From positions 1 through 41,742 of the forward strand of contig NZ_FPJW01000014.1 in NCBI RefSeq assembly GCF_900119735.1: a DNA stretch of 41,742 nt, read 5' to 3'. Positions within the stretch are counted from its first letter, which is position 1. The number at the start of each line of letters is the position of its first letter. The stretch comes from Marinospirillum alkaliphilum DSM 21637. GTDB taxonomy: Bacteria; Pseudomonadota; Gammaproteobacteria; Pseudomonadales; Halomonadaceae. Made by a program: the position numbers and the translations under genes. Under the pieces are notes generated by a model. That model had not been told where the DNA came from. It made no database searches and was given only the letters and a program-made list of their open reading frames with translations. This document shows positions 1 through 7,606 of the stretch, piece after piece.

Positions 1-193
1 GTGAACGAAACACCGGATACAGTGAGACTGATCCCGCTTTGACACAGCAAGCTTCAAGAAAAAGCAACAAGCAGCATTAACAAGCAAGCGTAAATTAAAA
101 ACTCGGTTCTTGCCCCTTTTAAGGATGTTGGCGTCGCTGTACAACAGCACAGGCATCACAAGTATCAAAAAACACGCCAACCTCCAACAGTTA
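1..193 (+). other. 23S-5S rRNA intergenic spacer (partial)
   Basis: This stretch lies just upstream of the 5S gene and contains no recognisable 23S 3' end, so the window opens inside the 23S-5S spacer. It holds an 8-bp inverted repeat, GTTGGCGT at 127-134 and ACGCCAAC at 175-182, which would fold as a stem in the rRNA precursor just ahead of 5S and may be part of rRNA processing. That role is inferred. No tRNA gene is visible in it. Confidence 0.6.
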
Positions 194-311
194 CGCCTGA
201 CGACCATAGCGTCCGGGAACCACCTGATCCCATGCCGAACTCAGAAGTGAAACCGATCAGCGCCGATGATAGTGTGGGGCCTCCCCATGTGAAAGTAGGT
301 CATCGTCAGGC
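194..311 (+). rRNA. rrf: 5S ribosomal RNA
   Basis: The sequence carries the diagnostic 5S core: CCCATGCCGAACTCAGAAG near 231-249, followed by the AGCGCCGATGATAGTGTGG block, and 5' and 3' ends (GCCTGACGA and TCGTCAGGC) that pair to form helix I. The length of about 118 nt fits the family. The exact ends are set by the terminal helix and could be off by one or two bases. It is the last gene of an rRNA operon transcribed left to right. Confidence 0.97.
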
Positions 312-323
312 ACCTATAAGATA

Positions 324-358
324 ATCCCCTTGGCTCAGTGAGCCAGGGGGATTTTTTT
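324..358 (+). terminator. Rho-independent terminator of the rRNA operon
   Basis: An inverted repeat begins at ATCCCCTTGGCTCA (324-337) and closes with TGAGCCAGGGGGAT (339-352). It gives a 14-bp stem with one G-T wobble and a one-base apex as drawn (a small loop in reality), followed directly by a run of T. It sits 12 nt after the 5S end. Confidence 0.9.
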
Positions 359-468
359 ATGGCGTCTGAAAAAGACGACTTGAACATGCCATGTGACTGA
401 TCGGTCTGGAACCGATCAGAACGGCCGAAGGACGGCCCGCAGGGTGAGTGCCAGGGAGGGTGCGAATC

Positions 469-487
469 AAGTAGGTCATCGTCAGGC
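469..487 (+). repeat. Duplicated 3' tail of 5S rRNA
   Basis: AAGTAGGTCATCGTCAGGC at 469-487 is identical over 19 nt to the last 19 nt of the 5S gene at 293-311, but no 5S body precedes it. The DNA before it (361-468) holds only local hairpins, such as CTGATCGGT (397-405) pairing with ACCGATCAG (411-419). It is followed 12 nt later by its own terminator, so it looks like the scar of a second 5S-plus-terminator unit removed by recombination or decay. Confidence 0.8.
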
Positions 488-496
488 GCCTTTTCA

Positions 497-530
497 AAAA
501 ACCCCTTGAGCGAAAGCTTGAGGGGTTTTA
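497..530 (+). terminator. Second rRNA-operon terminator
   Basis: CCCCTTGAGC, loop GAAA (a GNRA tetraloop) and GCTTGAGGGG form a 10-bp stem with two G-T wobbles, flanked by A-rich 5' and T-rich 3' sequence. It follows the duplicated 5S tail, as a terminator follows the intact 5S gene. Confidence 0.85.
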
Positions 531-595
531 CTTTTGGGGTGGGATAAAAAAGTGGGATAAAAAAAGACCGCTGATACTGCGAACGATGGATCAAT

Positions 596-626
596 AAAAC
601 CCCGGCCAATGACCGGGGTTTTATTT
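596..626. terminator. Bidirectional terminator
   Basis: AAAACCCCGG (596-605) pairs with CCGGGGTTTT (613-622), a perfect 10-bp stem with A and T tracts on its two sides, so it can work in both directions. It lies 7 nt beyond the stop of the minus-strand oxidoreductase gene and is probably that gene's terminator, while backing up the rRNA terminators from the other side. Confidence 0.85.
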
Positions 627-632
627 CAGGGC

Positions 633-1628
633 TTAAATACCCTCGTGGGTCAGCAATATCTTGCCAATTGCCTGCCCACTTTCCAGATAGGCATGAGCCC
701 TACCAACATCGCGAAAACTGAAGCGTTCAGCGGCCAGTAGCGGTTTGATTTTTCCTTCCTCCACCAGTTGTGTCAACGCGGCCAGACGGGCTGGTTCCGA
801 CTCTATGTCCATACCGGTGAGCAGTGGCAGTGCTCTGAATACAACGTGTAATGTCAGGTTTTTGCCATGCATCAGTGACAGGTCATGACTGGAGCGTGTG
901 TTGATCGATGCAATGCGACCACACAGGCTGGCTGCTTGAAAGCTATCATCCAGCGAGCGTCCACCAACAGTATCAAATACAACCGGGTAACCTTTTCCAC
1001 CTGTGAGGCGCTGAACATAGTCGCTGACAGCTTCTTCCTTGTAGTTGATGACCTCGTCTGCACCCAGTTGTCTGGCAAGGGCCGCTTTTTCAGCAGATGA
1101 AACCGTGGTGTGAACTTCTGCTCCACGTGCCTTGGCGAGCTGGATGGCTACGTGGCCAACACCGCCTGTGCCACCCTGGATCAGGACTTTTTCGCCGGGC
1201 TGAATATTTGTGCGTTCCACCAGTGCACTCCAGGCAGTCATGAATACCAGCGGCAGCACTCCAGCTTCTTCCAGTGAAAGCTTGTCAGGTGCATGGGTGA
1301 TCAATCGTGCATCCACTACCATGAGATCGGCCAAGGCACCCTGATTGCCTTTTAAGCCACCAGCACAGCCAATCACCTGGTCACCAATATGGAAGTGCTT
1401 GATGCCTTTGCCGACCTGATCCACAACACCTGCTACATCGGCATTTAGAATCGCAGGAAAGGCTGGGCCGGCCAGTACAGCTCCGGAGCGAATTTTAAGC
1501 TCTAACGGGTTAACGCTGGAGCTTTTGACGCGAATACGAACTTGCCCTGGACCTGCAACTGGATCAGCAATGTCTGCTGCTTCAAATGCATCGTATCCAC
1601 CGGGTTGCCTGATGACCATTGCTCTCAT
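633..1628 (-). CDS. Zinc-type alcohol dehydrogenase-like / quinone oxidoreductase (MDR family)
   Basis: The protein is a medium-chain dehydrogenase/reductase of the quinone-oxidoreductase branch, expected to be a cytosolic NADPH-dependent reductase of quinones, enones or similar. The N-terminal GroES-like half contains VNPLELKIRSG and FPAILNADVAGVV; the Rossmann half contains the nucleotide motif GGTGGVGHVAIQLAKARGA. The zinc ligands of true alcohol dehydrogenases are not evident. I place the start at the ATG at 1628 (MRAMVIRQPGG), preceded by AAGAG at a suitable distance, because the frame upstream to 1790 does not resemble the family. Length is about 331 residues, normal for the group. It diverges from the AEC permease gene across 92 bp. 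The substrate cannot be told from sequence. Confidence 0.9.
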   Translation of the reverse strand: MRAMVIRQPGGYDAFEAADIADPVAGPGQVRIRVKSSSVNPLELKIRSGAVLAGPAFPAILNADVAGVVDQVGKGIKHFHIGDQVIGCAGGLKGNQGALADLMVVDARLITHAPDKLSLEEAGVLPLVFMTAWSALVERTNIQPGEKVLIQGGTGGVGHVAIQLAKARGAEVHTTVSSAEKAALARQLGADEVINYKEEAVSDYVQRLTGGKGYPVVFDTVGGRSLDDSFQAASLCGRIASINTRSSHDLSLMHGKNLTLHVVFRALPLLTGMDIESEPARLAALTQLVEEGKIKPLLAAERFSFRDVGRAHAYLESGQAIGKILLTHEGI

Positions 1629-1720
1629 GATTTTGCTCTTTATTCTGGTTGGAGTTAGAGTCGCGGGTGACTGAAGTTTAGCTGCTGTAGCTATCAAAAT
1701 CATGTGTTCAAGGATTACTT

Positions 1721-2596
1721 GTGTTTCTGACCATAGCAAATATTGTGTTGCCGGTATTTTTGATCGTATCAACAGGTGCAGTTTATGCACGTTGGTTCAA
1801 GCCTGATCTGGCCTGGATCAACAAGCTGAATATGGATGTTTTTATACCCGCATTGATCTTTTCTGTGCTCTCAAGCAGTGATTTCCAACTGGTCAACTAT
1901 TTGCATCTTGCTTTGGGTGCTGCAGCGGTTGCACTTGGTTCAGGCTTATTACTCTGGCCGTTGGTAAAGCCCTTGCACGTTGAGGCCAGAACGTTTTTGC
2001 CTCCGATGATGTTTAACAATACCGGTAATATGGGAATACCCTTGCTGGTGCTGGCTTTTGGTGAATCAGCCTTACCTGCTGCCGTGACGGTATTCATCAC
2101 TGTGACCCTGCTGCATTTCACGCTGGGTTTGTACATTCTGGATCGCTCAACACGTTTCAGCTCTTTATTGCGTGTCCCCATTGTGCTGGCAACGTTGGCC
2201 GGTCTGGTATTCAGTCACTTTGAGCTTATTATGCCGGGCTCATTGGCGCTACCGATTGAAATGCTGGGGCAGATATCCATCCCCTTGATGTTGTTTGCAC
2301 TGGGGGTGCGTCTGCTGGATGTGGACTTGAGCGACATGAAGCTGGGCGTGATCGGTGCCATTGCCTGTCCGGTTTCTGGTGTGCTGATGGCTTATCTGGT
2401 GGCACCCTTTCTGACCTTGCCGGGTGATCAGTGGGGTATCCTGCTGGTGTTTGCCGCGCTGCCGCCTGCAGTTTTAAATTTTATGTTGGCTGAGAAATAT
2501 CAACAGGAACCACAGCGGGTTGCATCGATTGTACTGGCAGGAAACTTTGCCAGCCTGGCCTTCATCCCTGCGGCACTTTGGCTGGCATTGTTCTGA
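1721..2596 (+). CDS. AEC-family transporter (auxin efflux carrier/malonate permease type)
   Basis: This is a very hydrophobic 291-residue inner-membrane protein with about ten predicted hydrophobic segments. It has the AEC features: an N-terminal LPVFLIVSTGAVYARW segment, the central NTGNMGIPLLVLAFG motif and a C-terminal PPAVLNFMLAEKY motif. Members export or exchange small organic anions; the substrate here is unknown. The start is GTG at 1721, preceded by AAGGA at 1710-1714. The gene is divergent from the MDR oxidoreductase and convergent with the AsmA-like gene, whose stop codon lies only 8 nt beyond this stop, with no terminator between them. Confidence 0.9.
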   Translation: MFLTIANIVLPVFLIVSTGAVYARWFKPDLAWINKLNMDVFIPALIFSVLSSSDFQLVNYLHLALGAAAVALGSGLLLWPLVKPLHVEARTFLPPMMFNNTGNMGIPLLVLAFGESALPAAVTVFITVTLLHFTLGLYILDRSTRFSSLLRVPIVLATLAGLVFSHFELIMPGSLALPIEMLGQISIPLMLFALGVRLLDVDLSDMKLGVIGAIACPVSGVLMAYLVAPFLTLPGDQWGILLVFAALPPAVLNFMLAEKYQQEPQRVASIVLAGNFASLAFIPAALWLALF

Positions 2597-2604
2597 GAAA
2601 GGAT

Positions 2605-5028
2605 TTAACGGCTCAGTGACCTCAGACGGTCACGTGCCTCCTGTTCGATGCGCCTGCGAGCTTCCTGTTCTGCTCTGCGCTGGGCGGCTGCTGCTTCTTC
2701 TCTGGCACGGGCTTCAGCCGCTGCACGTGCTTGTTCTGCCTCACGCCGTGCCGTATCACGCAGCATGCCTGAAATCACATCAGTGACGGCTCGTGTATCC
2801 GGACGGCAACTGATGGCTGGTGTTTCACCGGCCAGTGAGCCACGGCACTCAACGGGCCACCGGACTTGCGCCAGATTGGGGCTAACCCGGCAAGCATGCT
2901 GATCCGCATCGGTGGTGAAGCGAATGCCAAGGTTGTAGAGGAAGTTTTCATCAACCAGGTGGTAATAACCCAAACCTGAAACTTCAAAGCCGGGAATGGC
3001 AATCCGCAGCTCCCGGTTGTGCAGCTTGCCATTGATCAGGTCGATATCGGCCAGCAGGCTGGTAAACTCGGTATCGGGGCTCCACTGCTGCTGGCTGGTG
3101 CGTCCATCCAGGCCGGCGGCAGCCACACAGACTTCACGCGAGATGTTGACTCCTGTGATAGCTCCGTTCTGAATGCGTAATGACCCCTTGCCATTGGAGC
3201 CTGCCAACCACTCCGACATACGGGTACCGGTGGTTCGGAAATCACCATTGATATTCAGTGCGCCTCGCAGGGGGATGGACTCTAATTCAAGGTCATTCAG
3301 CAGCGGGCGCAGATTCATGTCCTGTAGTCGAGTACTGAATTGCAGGCGTGCCGTTTCATCACGAACATCCACTGTGGCCTGGTTACGAAACTGGCCCTGA
3401 TACAAGTCCAGGTTGGCACGTTGAAGTTGAATCAGACCGTCCTGTGCAAGCAGTGCAAGATCCAGCTTCTCTAGTGTCAAACCGGCAATACCCAACTTGT
3501 CCAGAGTAAAACCAAGATCCAGGTTCAGAGAGCGTAAAAGCTCAACCGGCAGTAGCTCCTCATCACTCGCTTCAACCTCAGCGGCTCCCACAGCAACAGC
3601 CTCATCAGTTGGTGGTGGCAAATAGCGATCAGCATCCAGTTCATCACCGGCCAGGCGAAGTACGATGGCAAGCTTTTCAAGGTCTACCGCGGCCTGTCCC
3701 TGGAACTGGGTGGAGTCAAATACCAGATGCATTTGAGGAAGCAGGAGTTTTGCGGTACTACCTGAGAACTGCAGATTTAATGCTGTACGACTGAGGGTGG
3801 TTGTATCCTGCATTTCAGGCAGTTCAATGCCCAGAGCCGTCAGCAGTTGACGCAGTTGTGGGATTTCAAGCTGGAGCTTGCCACTGAACTGAGGATCATC
3901 GAGTAATTGACTGACGTTTACCTGAAGTTGTTGCTGCAACTGATCAAGAGACAGGGATTGCTGGATGCTGGCTTGTTGATTGGCAAGGTCTGCAAGGGCT
4001 TGCAGGGATAGCTGCATGGGTAGCATTCTGGCTTGTGGTTCAAGCCTTACGCCGGAGCTGAGCTCAAATAGCTCCAATTGATATTGTTCTGCTGACAGAT
4101 CCAGGCCGGCCTGGAGCCTGATGCGTGTTGCATCCAGCTGCGGAAGCTCGGTATCAGCCCAGCGAGGCGCACTGAGATCCAGCGTGAGTGGCAGTTCAAT
4201 TTTGCCCGTCTGCATATTTGCCAGCAGACCGCCTTTCAGTTGCATGCTGATGGGTGCAGCAAGCAGCTCAGGAAAACCAGCTTCCAGTTTAAGGTCAAGC
4301 TGACTCAAGCGGTAAGTTTCACCTGCCAGATCCAGTTGGACGCCGGTATTCAACGCCAGCGCCAGTGTCAGTTCAGGTTCTGCCAGCGCCAGTCTGGCCG
4401 TTGCTTCGAGATTAAACGGTTGATCCAGGCTGAAGTCCCTGATGCGCAGGCTGACATCAGAAAGCTCCAGGGCAAGGCCTTCAACTTCATCGAGCAGTCT
4501 GACTCTGGCCCGATCCAGCCAGATGTCATCAATCAGCAGGTTGATGGCAAGATCTGAGCTGCTCTGGTCTGTTTCAGGAGTGACAGACTCAGTGACTGCA
4601 TCTTCAGTGGAGTCGGTTACCAGGCTTTGCTGAATCAGTTCCCAGTTGGCAACGCCCTGTTGATTACGATGCAAGAATACTTCGGGCTGAATCAGGTGAA
4701 TCAGGCTGGCACGTACTTCACCAGTCAACAGGGGCAGTACTGCGACGCCGATAGCCGCTTGTTGCATGCTGGCGAGGGGTTCGGCATCGGGAGTGGAGAG
4801 GGGGCGTACCTGAACTTCTCCTAGCTGAATACCCAGATAAGGATAAAAACTCCAACTGAAATCACCTGGCATACGCAGGTCAATTTCAGCCTGTTCAGCA
4901 GCCAGCTGTTCAATTCGCGGTTTAAAGTTGTTCGGGTCAACAAAAAGAACCAGAGCAAGAATTGCCAGGATCACCAGGGTAAACAGACTGAATACACCTA
5001 CCAGCAGCCACTTCAAAAGACGCCTCAT
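2605..5028 (-). CDS. asmA: AsmA family protein
   Basis: The 807-residue protein starts with a single N-terminal membrane anchor (about residues 5-30). The AsmA signature region follows: FVDPNNFKPRIEQLAAEQ, then a DFSWSFYPYLGIQLGEVQV block. The long middle is beta-rich and repetitive, as in AsmA/TamB-type bridge proteins that span the periplasm and are linked to phospholipid transport to the outer membrane. The C-terminal AsmA_2-like part (LNINGDFRTTGTRMSEWLAGSNG onward) ends in an Ala/Arg/Glu-rich stretch of about 45 residues, likely a coiled coil. The ATG at 5028 has AAGGAG 8 nt upstream. The assignment is secure at family level; the exact lipid role is inferred from homologues. Confidence 0.92.
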   Translation of the reverse strand: MRRLLKWLLVGVFSLFTLVILAILALVLFVDPNNFKPRIEQLAAEQAEIDLRMPGDFSWSFYPYLGIQLGEVQVRPLSTPDAEPLASMQQAAIGVAVLPLLTGEVRASLIHLIQPEVFLHRNQQGVANWELIQQSLVTDSTEDAVTESVTPETDQSSSDLAINLLIDDIWLDRARVRLLDEVEGLALELSDVSLRIRDFSLDQPFNLEATARLALAEPELTLALALNTGVQLDLAGETYRLSQLDLKLEAGFPELLAAPISMQLKGGLLANMQTGKIELPLTLDLSAPRWADTELPQLDATRIRLQAGLDLSAEQYQLELFELSSGVRLEPQARMLPMQLSLQALADLANQQASIQQSLSLDQLQQQLQVNVSQLLDDPQFSGKLQLEIPQLRQLLTALGIELPEMQDTTTLSRTALNLQFSGSTAKLLLPQMHLVFDSTQFQGQAAVDLEKLAIVLRLAGDELDADRYLPPPTDEAVAVGAAEVEASDEELLPVELLRSLNLDLGFTLDKLGIAGLTLEKLDLALLAQDGLIQLQRANLDLYQGQFRNQATVDVRDETARLQFSTRLQDMNLRPLLNDLELESIPLRGALNINGDFRTTGTRMSEWLAGSNGKGSLRIQNGAITGVNISREVCVAAAGLDGRTSQQQWSPDTEFTSLLADIDLINGKLHNRELRIAIPGFEVSGLGYYHLVDENFLYNLGIRFTTDADQHACRVSPNLAQVRWPVECRGSLAGETPAISCRPDTRAVTDVISGMLRDTARREAEQARAAAEARAREEAAAAQRRAEQEARRRIEQEARDRLRSLSR

Positions 5029-5161
5029 GGGCCGAACTCCTTTTACAAAGTTGAAGGGCAGGCCACGCCTGCACAGCTTCTGACCATTCTACCCATGGAA
5101 CGAATAAAATCGACCATCTGCAGGGGCGGTAAGCAAAAATTTACAGAGCCCGGGACAGTTG

Positions 5162-5590
5162 TTACCCCCGGTTATGTGCAAACTGTTGTTCTTTCTGCTC
5201 TTGCAGCTGTTTGGCTTCCAGTGACAGTTCAGCGGTTGGCCGTAACAGCAAGCGTTGCAGGCCAATCGGATCCCCTGTTTCCCGGCAGAAACCGTATGCA
5301 CCTTTTTCGATCTGTTCAAGGCTGTGAAGTATCTTGCTCAGCAGCCTGGTTTCTCGGTCTGCCTGGCGTAATAACAGTGCCTTTTCTTCTTCCAGGCTGG
5401 CCTTGTCTGTATCGTCACCCTGCTCTGCTGGCTCACTGATCGCCAGGCGTAATGCCTCCAGGTGTTGGGTCACTTCCTGTTGCTGGTTCAACAGCAAAGA
5501 ACGGAAAAAAGCCAGCTGTTGTGGATTCATGTATTGGTCATCAGGCATGGCCAGTAACTGGGCTTCACTGATGATGGGCAGATTATTCAT
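5162..5590 (-). CDS. DksA/TraR-family protein lacking most zinc-finger cysteines
   Basis: The 142-residue protein aligns along its whole length with E. coli DksA, which enters the RNA polymerase secondary channel and works with ppGpp at promoters. The start region YMNPQQLAFFR, a long coiled coil with tip motif D59-x-x-D62-x-A64 (equivalent to the functional DxxDxA of DksA) and the C-terminal region YGFCRETGDPIGLQRLLLRPTAEL are all present. The four zinc cysteines of DksA (CxxC-x17-CxxC) are here C102, T105, S123 and A126, so only one cysteine remains at the correct spacing. This resembles the zinc-independent DksA2 type known from Pseudomonas. The ATG at 5590 has AAGGAG 6 nt upstream. Family confident; paralogue status is inferred because the rest of the genome is unseen. 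Confidence 0.88.
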   Translation of the reverse strand: MNNLPIISEAQLLAMPDDQYMNPQQLAFFRSLLLNQQQEVTQHLEALRLAISEPAEQGDDTDKASLEEEKALLLRQADRETRLLSKILHSLEQIEKGAYGFCRETGDPIGLQRLLLRPTAELSLEAKQLQEQKEQQFAHNRG

Positions 5591-5690
5591 GGCCTTCTCC
5601 TTGCGGATCAGTGATTCGAGGTCTGTTTTACAGTCCTGGTTATAGCTCAGTTCTGTGATTCCTGCGCGATGAATGAACGGATCATCTGGT

Positions 5691-6122
5691 TCAGAAAGCC
5701 GAAGACTCGGTTACTTCAAAATGAATCATGTAGCGCCGATTGATTTCCGGGCAGCCATGCAGGGAGCCACAGCCACGCCCATCCTCCACCCGCAGTACAT
5801 AAGTGCCTGCATCCAGTTGTCGGCGAATGCGGAAATTACGTCCTTCACCACTACTCCAGTCCCGGGTGATAACGCGGCCATCCGGATAAAACAGTACGGC
5901 ATCAGGAAATACATTGTTGGTACGTGATGGGGTGCTGCTTTCCAGCAGCACATCTGAGCGGCGATCGAGCACAAAATAGAAGCGCACCACTTCGCGTTCC
6001 CCCAGCTCGCCCTGGAATACACTGCCGGGTTGCAGCCGGATGAAAGAGTCAGGTAACTCAACTGCCTTGCTGTAGGGCAGCCAGAGAGACAACAAAGAAA
6101 AACAGATCAGACGCTGCAGCAT
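5691..6122 (-). CDS. Small secreted protein, function unknown
   Basis: The 143-residue protein has a classic Sec signal peptide: a short positive start, a hydrophobic core LICFSLLSLWL, and a probable cleavage after SKA near residue 20. The mature part is predicted all-beta. Phrases such as GELGEREVVRFYFVLDRRSDVLLES and LDAGTYVLRVEDG resemble the beta-sandwich of bacterial pre-peptidase C-terminal (PPC-like) domains. Two cysteines (GCGSLHGC) near the C-terminus could form a disulphide. There is no lipobox. AGGGA lies about 9 nt before the ATG at 6122. It is probably a periplasmic or exported carbohydrate- or protein-binding module, but I do not recognise a named family. Confidence 0.75.
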   Translation of the reverse strand: MLQRLICFSLLSLWLPYSKAVELPDSFIRLQPGSVFQGELGEREVVRFYFVLDRRSDVLLESSTPSRTNNVFPDAVLFYPDGRVITRDWSSGEGRNFRIRRQLDAGTYVLRVEDGRGCGSLHGCPEINRRYMIHFEVTESSAF

Positions 6123-6167
6123 GGTTTTAATCCCTGAAGAAGACCAATTAAAGCGAGTTAAACAAAA

Positions 6168-6195
6168 ATCATATCAACAGGTTAGCCGAAAACAA
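6168..6195 (-). promoter_or_regulatory. Candidate promoter for the small secreted protein gene
   Basis: Read on the minus strand, TTGTTT (6190-6195) and TATGAT (6168-6173) are separated by 16 nt, about 45 nt upstream of the ATG at 6122. The -35 half is weak, so this is only a candidate. Confidence 0.35.
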
Positions 6196-6227
6196 TCCCG
6201 CTTGCGCCGGTTTTGGTGATTCGGCAG

Positions 6228-6256
6228 GTGTGACACTCGGCAGAGGTGTTTATAAT
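6228..6256 (+). promoter_or_regulatory. Probable promoter of fabV
   Basis: A perfect TATAAT lies at 6251-6256, 50 nt ahead of the fabV start. Upstream, GTGACA (6230-6235) is the best -35-like hexamer but gives a short 15-nt spacer; GTGTGA at 6228-6233 gives 17 nt with a poorer match. Confidence 0.5.
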
Positions 6257-6306
6257 GGTGCACCGCTGAATTGTCAGACCCTTACGAAAAAAATTGAGGC
6301 CAACCC

Positions 6307-7515
6307 ATGATTATCAAGCCCAAGTACCGTGGATTCATCTGTACGACAACACATCCGACTGGTTGTTACAAAAATGTTGAGGAGCAGATCGCTCTGACCC
6401 GTCAGCAGGGTGTAAGTGAAGGTGGCCCCAAAAAGGTGCTGGTGATTGGTGCTTCCAGTGGTTATGGCCTGGCTGCGCGTATTACAGCTGCTTTTGGTTA
6501 TCAGGCAGCAACCCTGGGTGTGTTTTTTGAAAAGCCGGGCACTGACCGTAAACCCGGCACCGCCGGCTGGTACAACTCCTGGGCATTTGAGCAGGAAGCC
6601 CGCAAGGCCGGACTTTATGCCAGGTCCATCAATGGTGATGCTTTTTCGGATGAAGTACGCGCCAAGGCCATTGAGATGATCAAGGCTGATCTGGGTGAAG
6701 TGGATCTGGTGATCTACTCTCTCGCCTCACCGGTTCGTAAACTGCCGGATACCGGTGAAGTGAAACGCTCCGCGTTGAAGCCGATTGGTGAGGTGTATCG
6801 TTCCACGGCCATTGATACCAACAAGGATCAGATCATTGAAGCTGAAGTGGAGCCAGCGACTGAGCAGGAAATTGCTGACACCATCCGTGTAATGGGTGGT
6901 GAAGACTGGGAGTTGTGGATGCAGGCACTGGATCAGGCTGGTGTGCTGGCCAAGGGTGCCAAAACGACAGCCTTCAGTTACATCGGTACCGAAATCACCT
7001 GGCCGATCTACTGGCATGGTGCACTGGGCAAGGCCAAGGAAGACCTGGACCGTGCCGCAGCAGCGCTGAACCGTCAGCTGTCTGAGAAATACGGTGGTAC
7101 TGCCAATGTGGCGGTGCTCAAGTCAGTGGTCACCCAGGCCTCTGCTGCCATTCCGGTGATGCCGTTATACATTGCGCTGGTTTACAAGGTGATGAAAAGT
7201 CAGGGCATTCACGAGGGTACCATTGAGCAGCTGAATCGCCTGTATCGCACCCAACTCTATCGTGAGGATGGTCGGGCCATGGATCTGGATGATGCGGGTC
7301 GTCTGCGTCTGGATGACTGGGAATTGCGTGATGATGTACAGAATGCCTGTAAGGAACTCTGGGCCAGAGTCAACAATGATAACCTGTTTGAGCTGACCGA
7401 CTACGCCGGTTACAAACACGACTTCCTCAAGCTGTTCGGTTTTGAACGGGATGATGTGGACTATGAGGCTGATGTGGCAACGGAAGTAGCCTTTGATGCC
7501 GTGGATGTTGGTTGA
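6307..7515 (+). CDS. fabV: Trans-2-enoyl-ACP/CoA reductase FabV (NADH)
   Basis: FabV reduces the trans-2 double bond of enoyl-ACP (or enoyl-CoA) in the last step of each fatty acid elongation cycle. The 402-residue length is typical and larger than FabI. Visible signatures are the N-terminal [19 protein letters not shown], the cofactor motif GASSGYGLA (about residues 48-56) and the FabV active-site pair Tyr-x8-Lys as Y235 and K244 in [11 protein letters not shown], the same numbering as characterised FabV enzymes. GAGG lies about 8 nt before the ATG. The gene is single, with its own promoter and terminator. FabV enzymes are known to tolerate triclosan better than FabI; whether another enoyl reductase exists in this genome cannot be seen. 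Confidence 0.97.
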   Translation: MIIKPKYRGFICTTTHPTGCYKNVEEQIALTRQQGVSEGGPKKVLVIGASSGYGLAARITAAFGYQAATLGVFFEKPGTDRKPGTAGWYNSWAFEQEARKAGLYARSINGDAFSDEVRAKAIEMIKADLGEVDLVIYSLASPVRKLPDTGEVKRSALKPIGEVYRSTAIDTNKDQIIEAEVEPATEQEIADTIRVMGGEDWELWMQALDQAGVLAKGAKTTAFSYIGTEITWPIYWHGALGKAKEDLDRAAAALNRQLSEKYGGTANVAVLKSVVTQASAAIPVMPLYIALVYKVMKSQGIHEGTIEQLNRLYRTQLYREDGRAMDLDDAGRLRLDDWELRDDVQNACKELWARVNNDNLFELTDYAGYKHDFLKLFGFERDDVDYEADVATEVAFDAVDVG

Positions 7516-7538
7516 TCAACGATCAGTTGTAGCAACTG

Positions 7539-7566
7539 AAAAGGGGCCGATCTGGCCCCTTTTTAC
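7539..7566. terminator. Bidirectional terminator between fabV and the chemoreceptor gene
   Basis: AAAAGGGGCC (7539-7548) pairs perfectly with GGCCCCTTTT (7554-7563) around a 5-nt loop and has A and T tracts on either side. It lies between two convergent genes and can serve both. Confidence 0.92.
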
Positions 7567-7606
7567 TTTCACTATCACTTTCACAGATGTGTCAGATCTG
7601 TACTGC

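Noticed and set aside
361-468. Possible tRNA gene after the 5S rRNA
   Set aside because: Several hairpins are present, but there is no cloverleaf, no GTTCGAATC-type T-loop and no CCA end.
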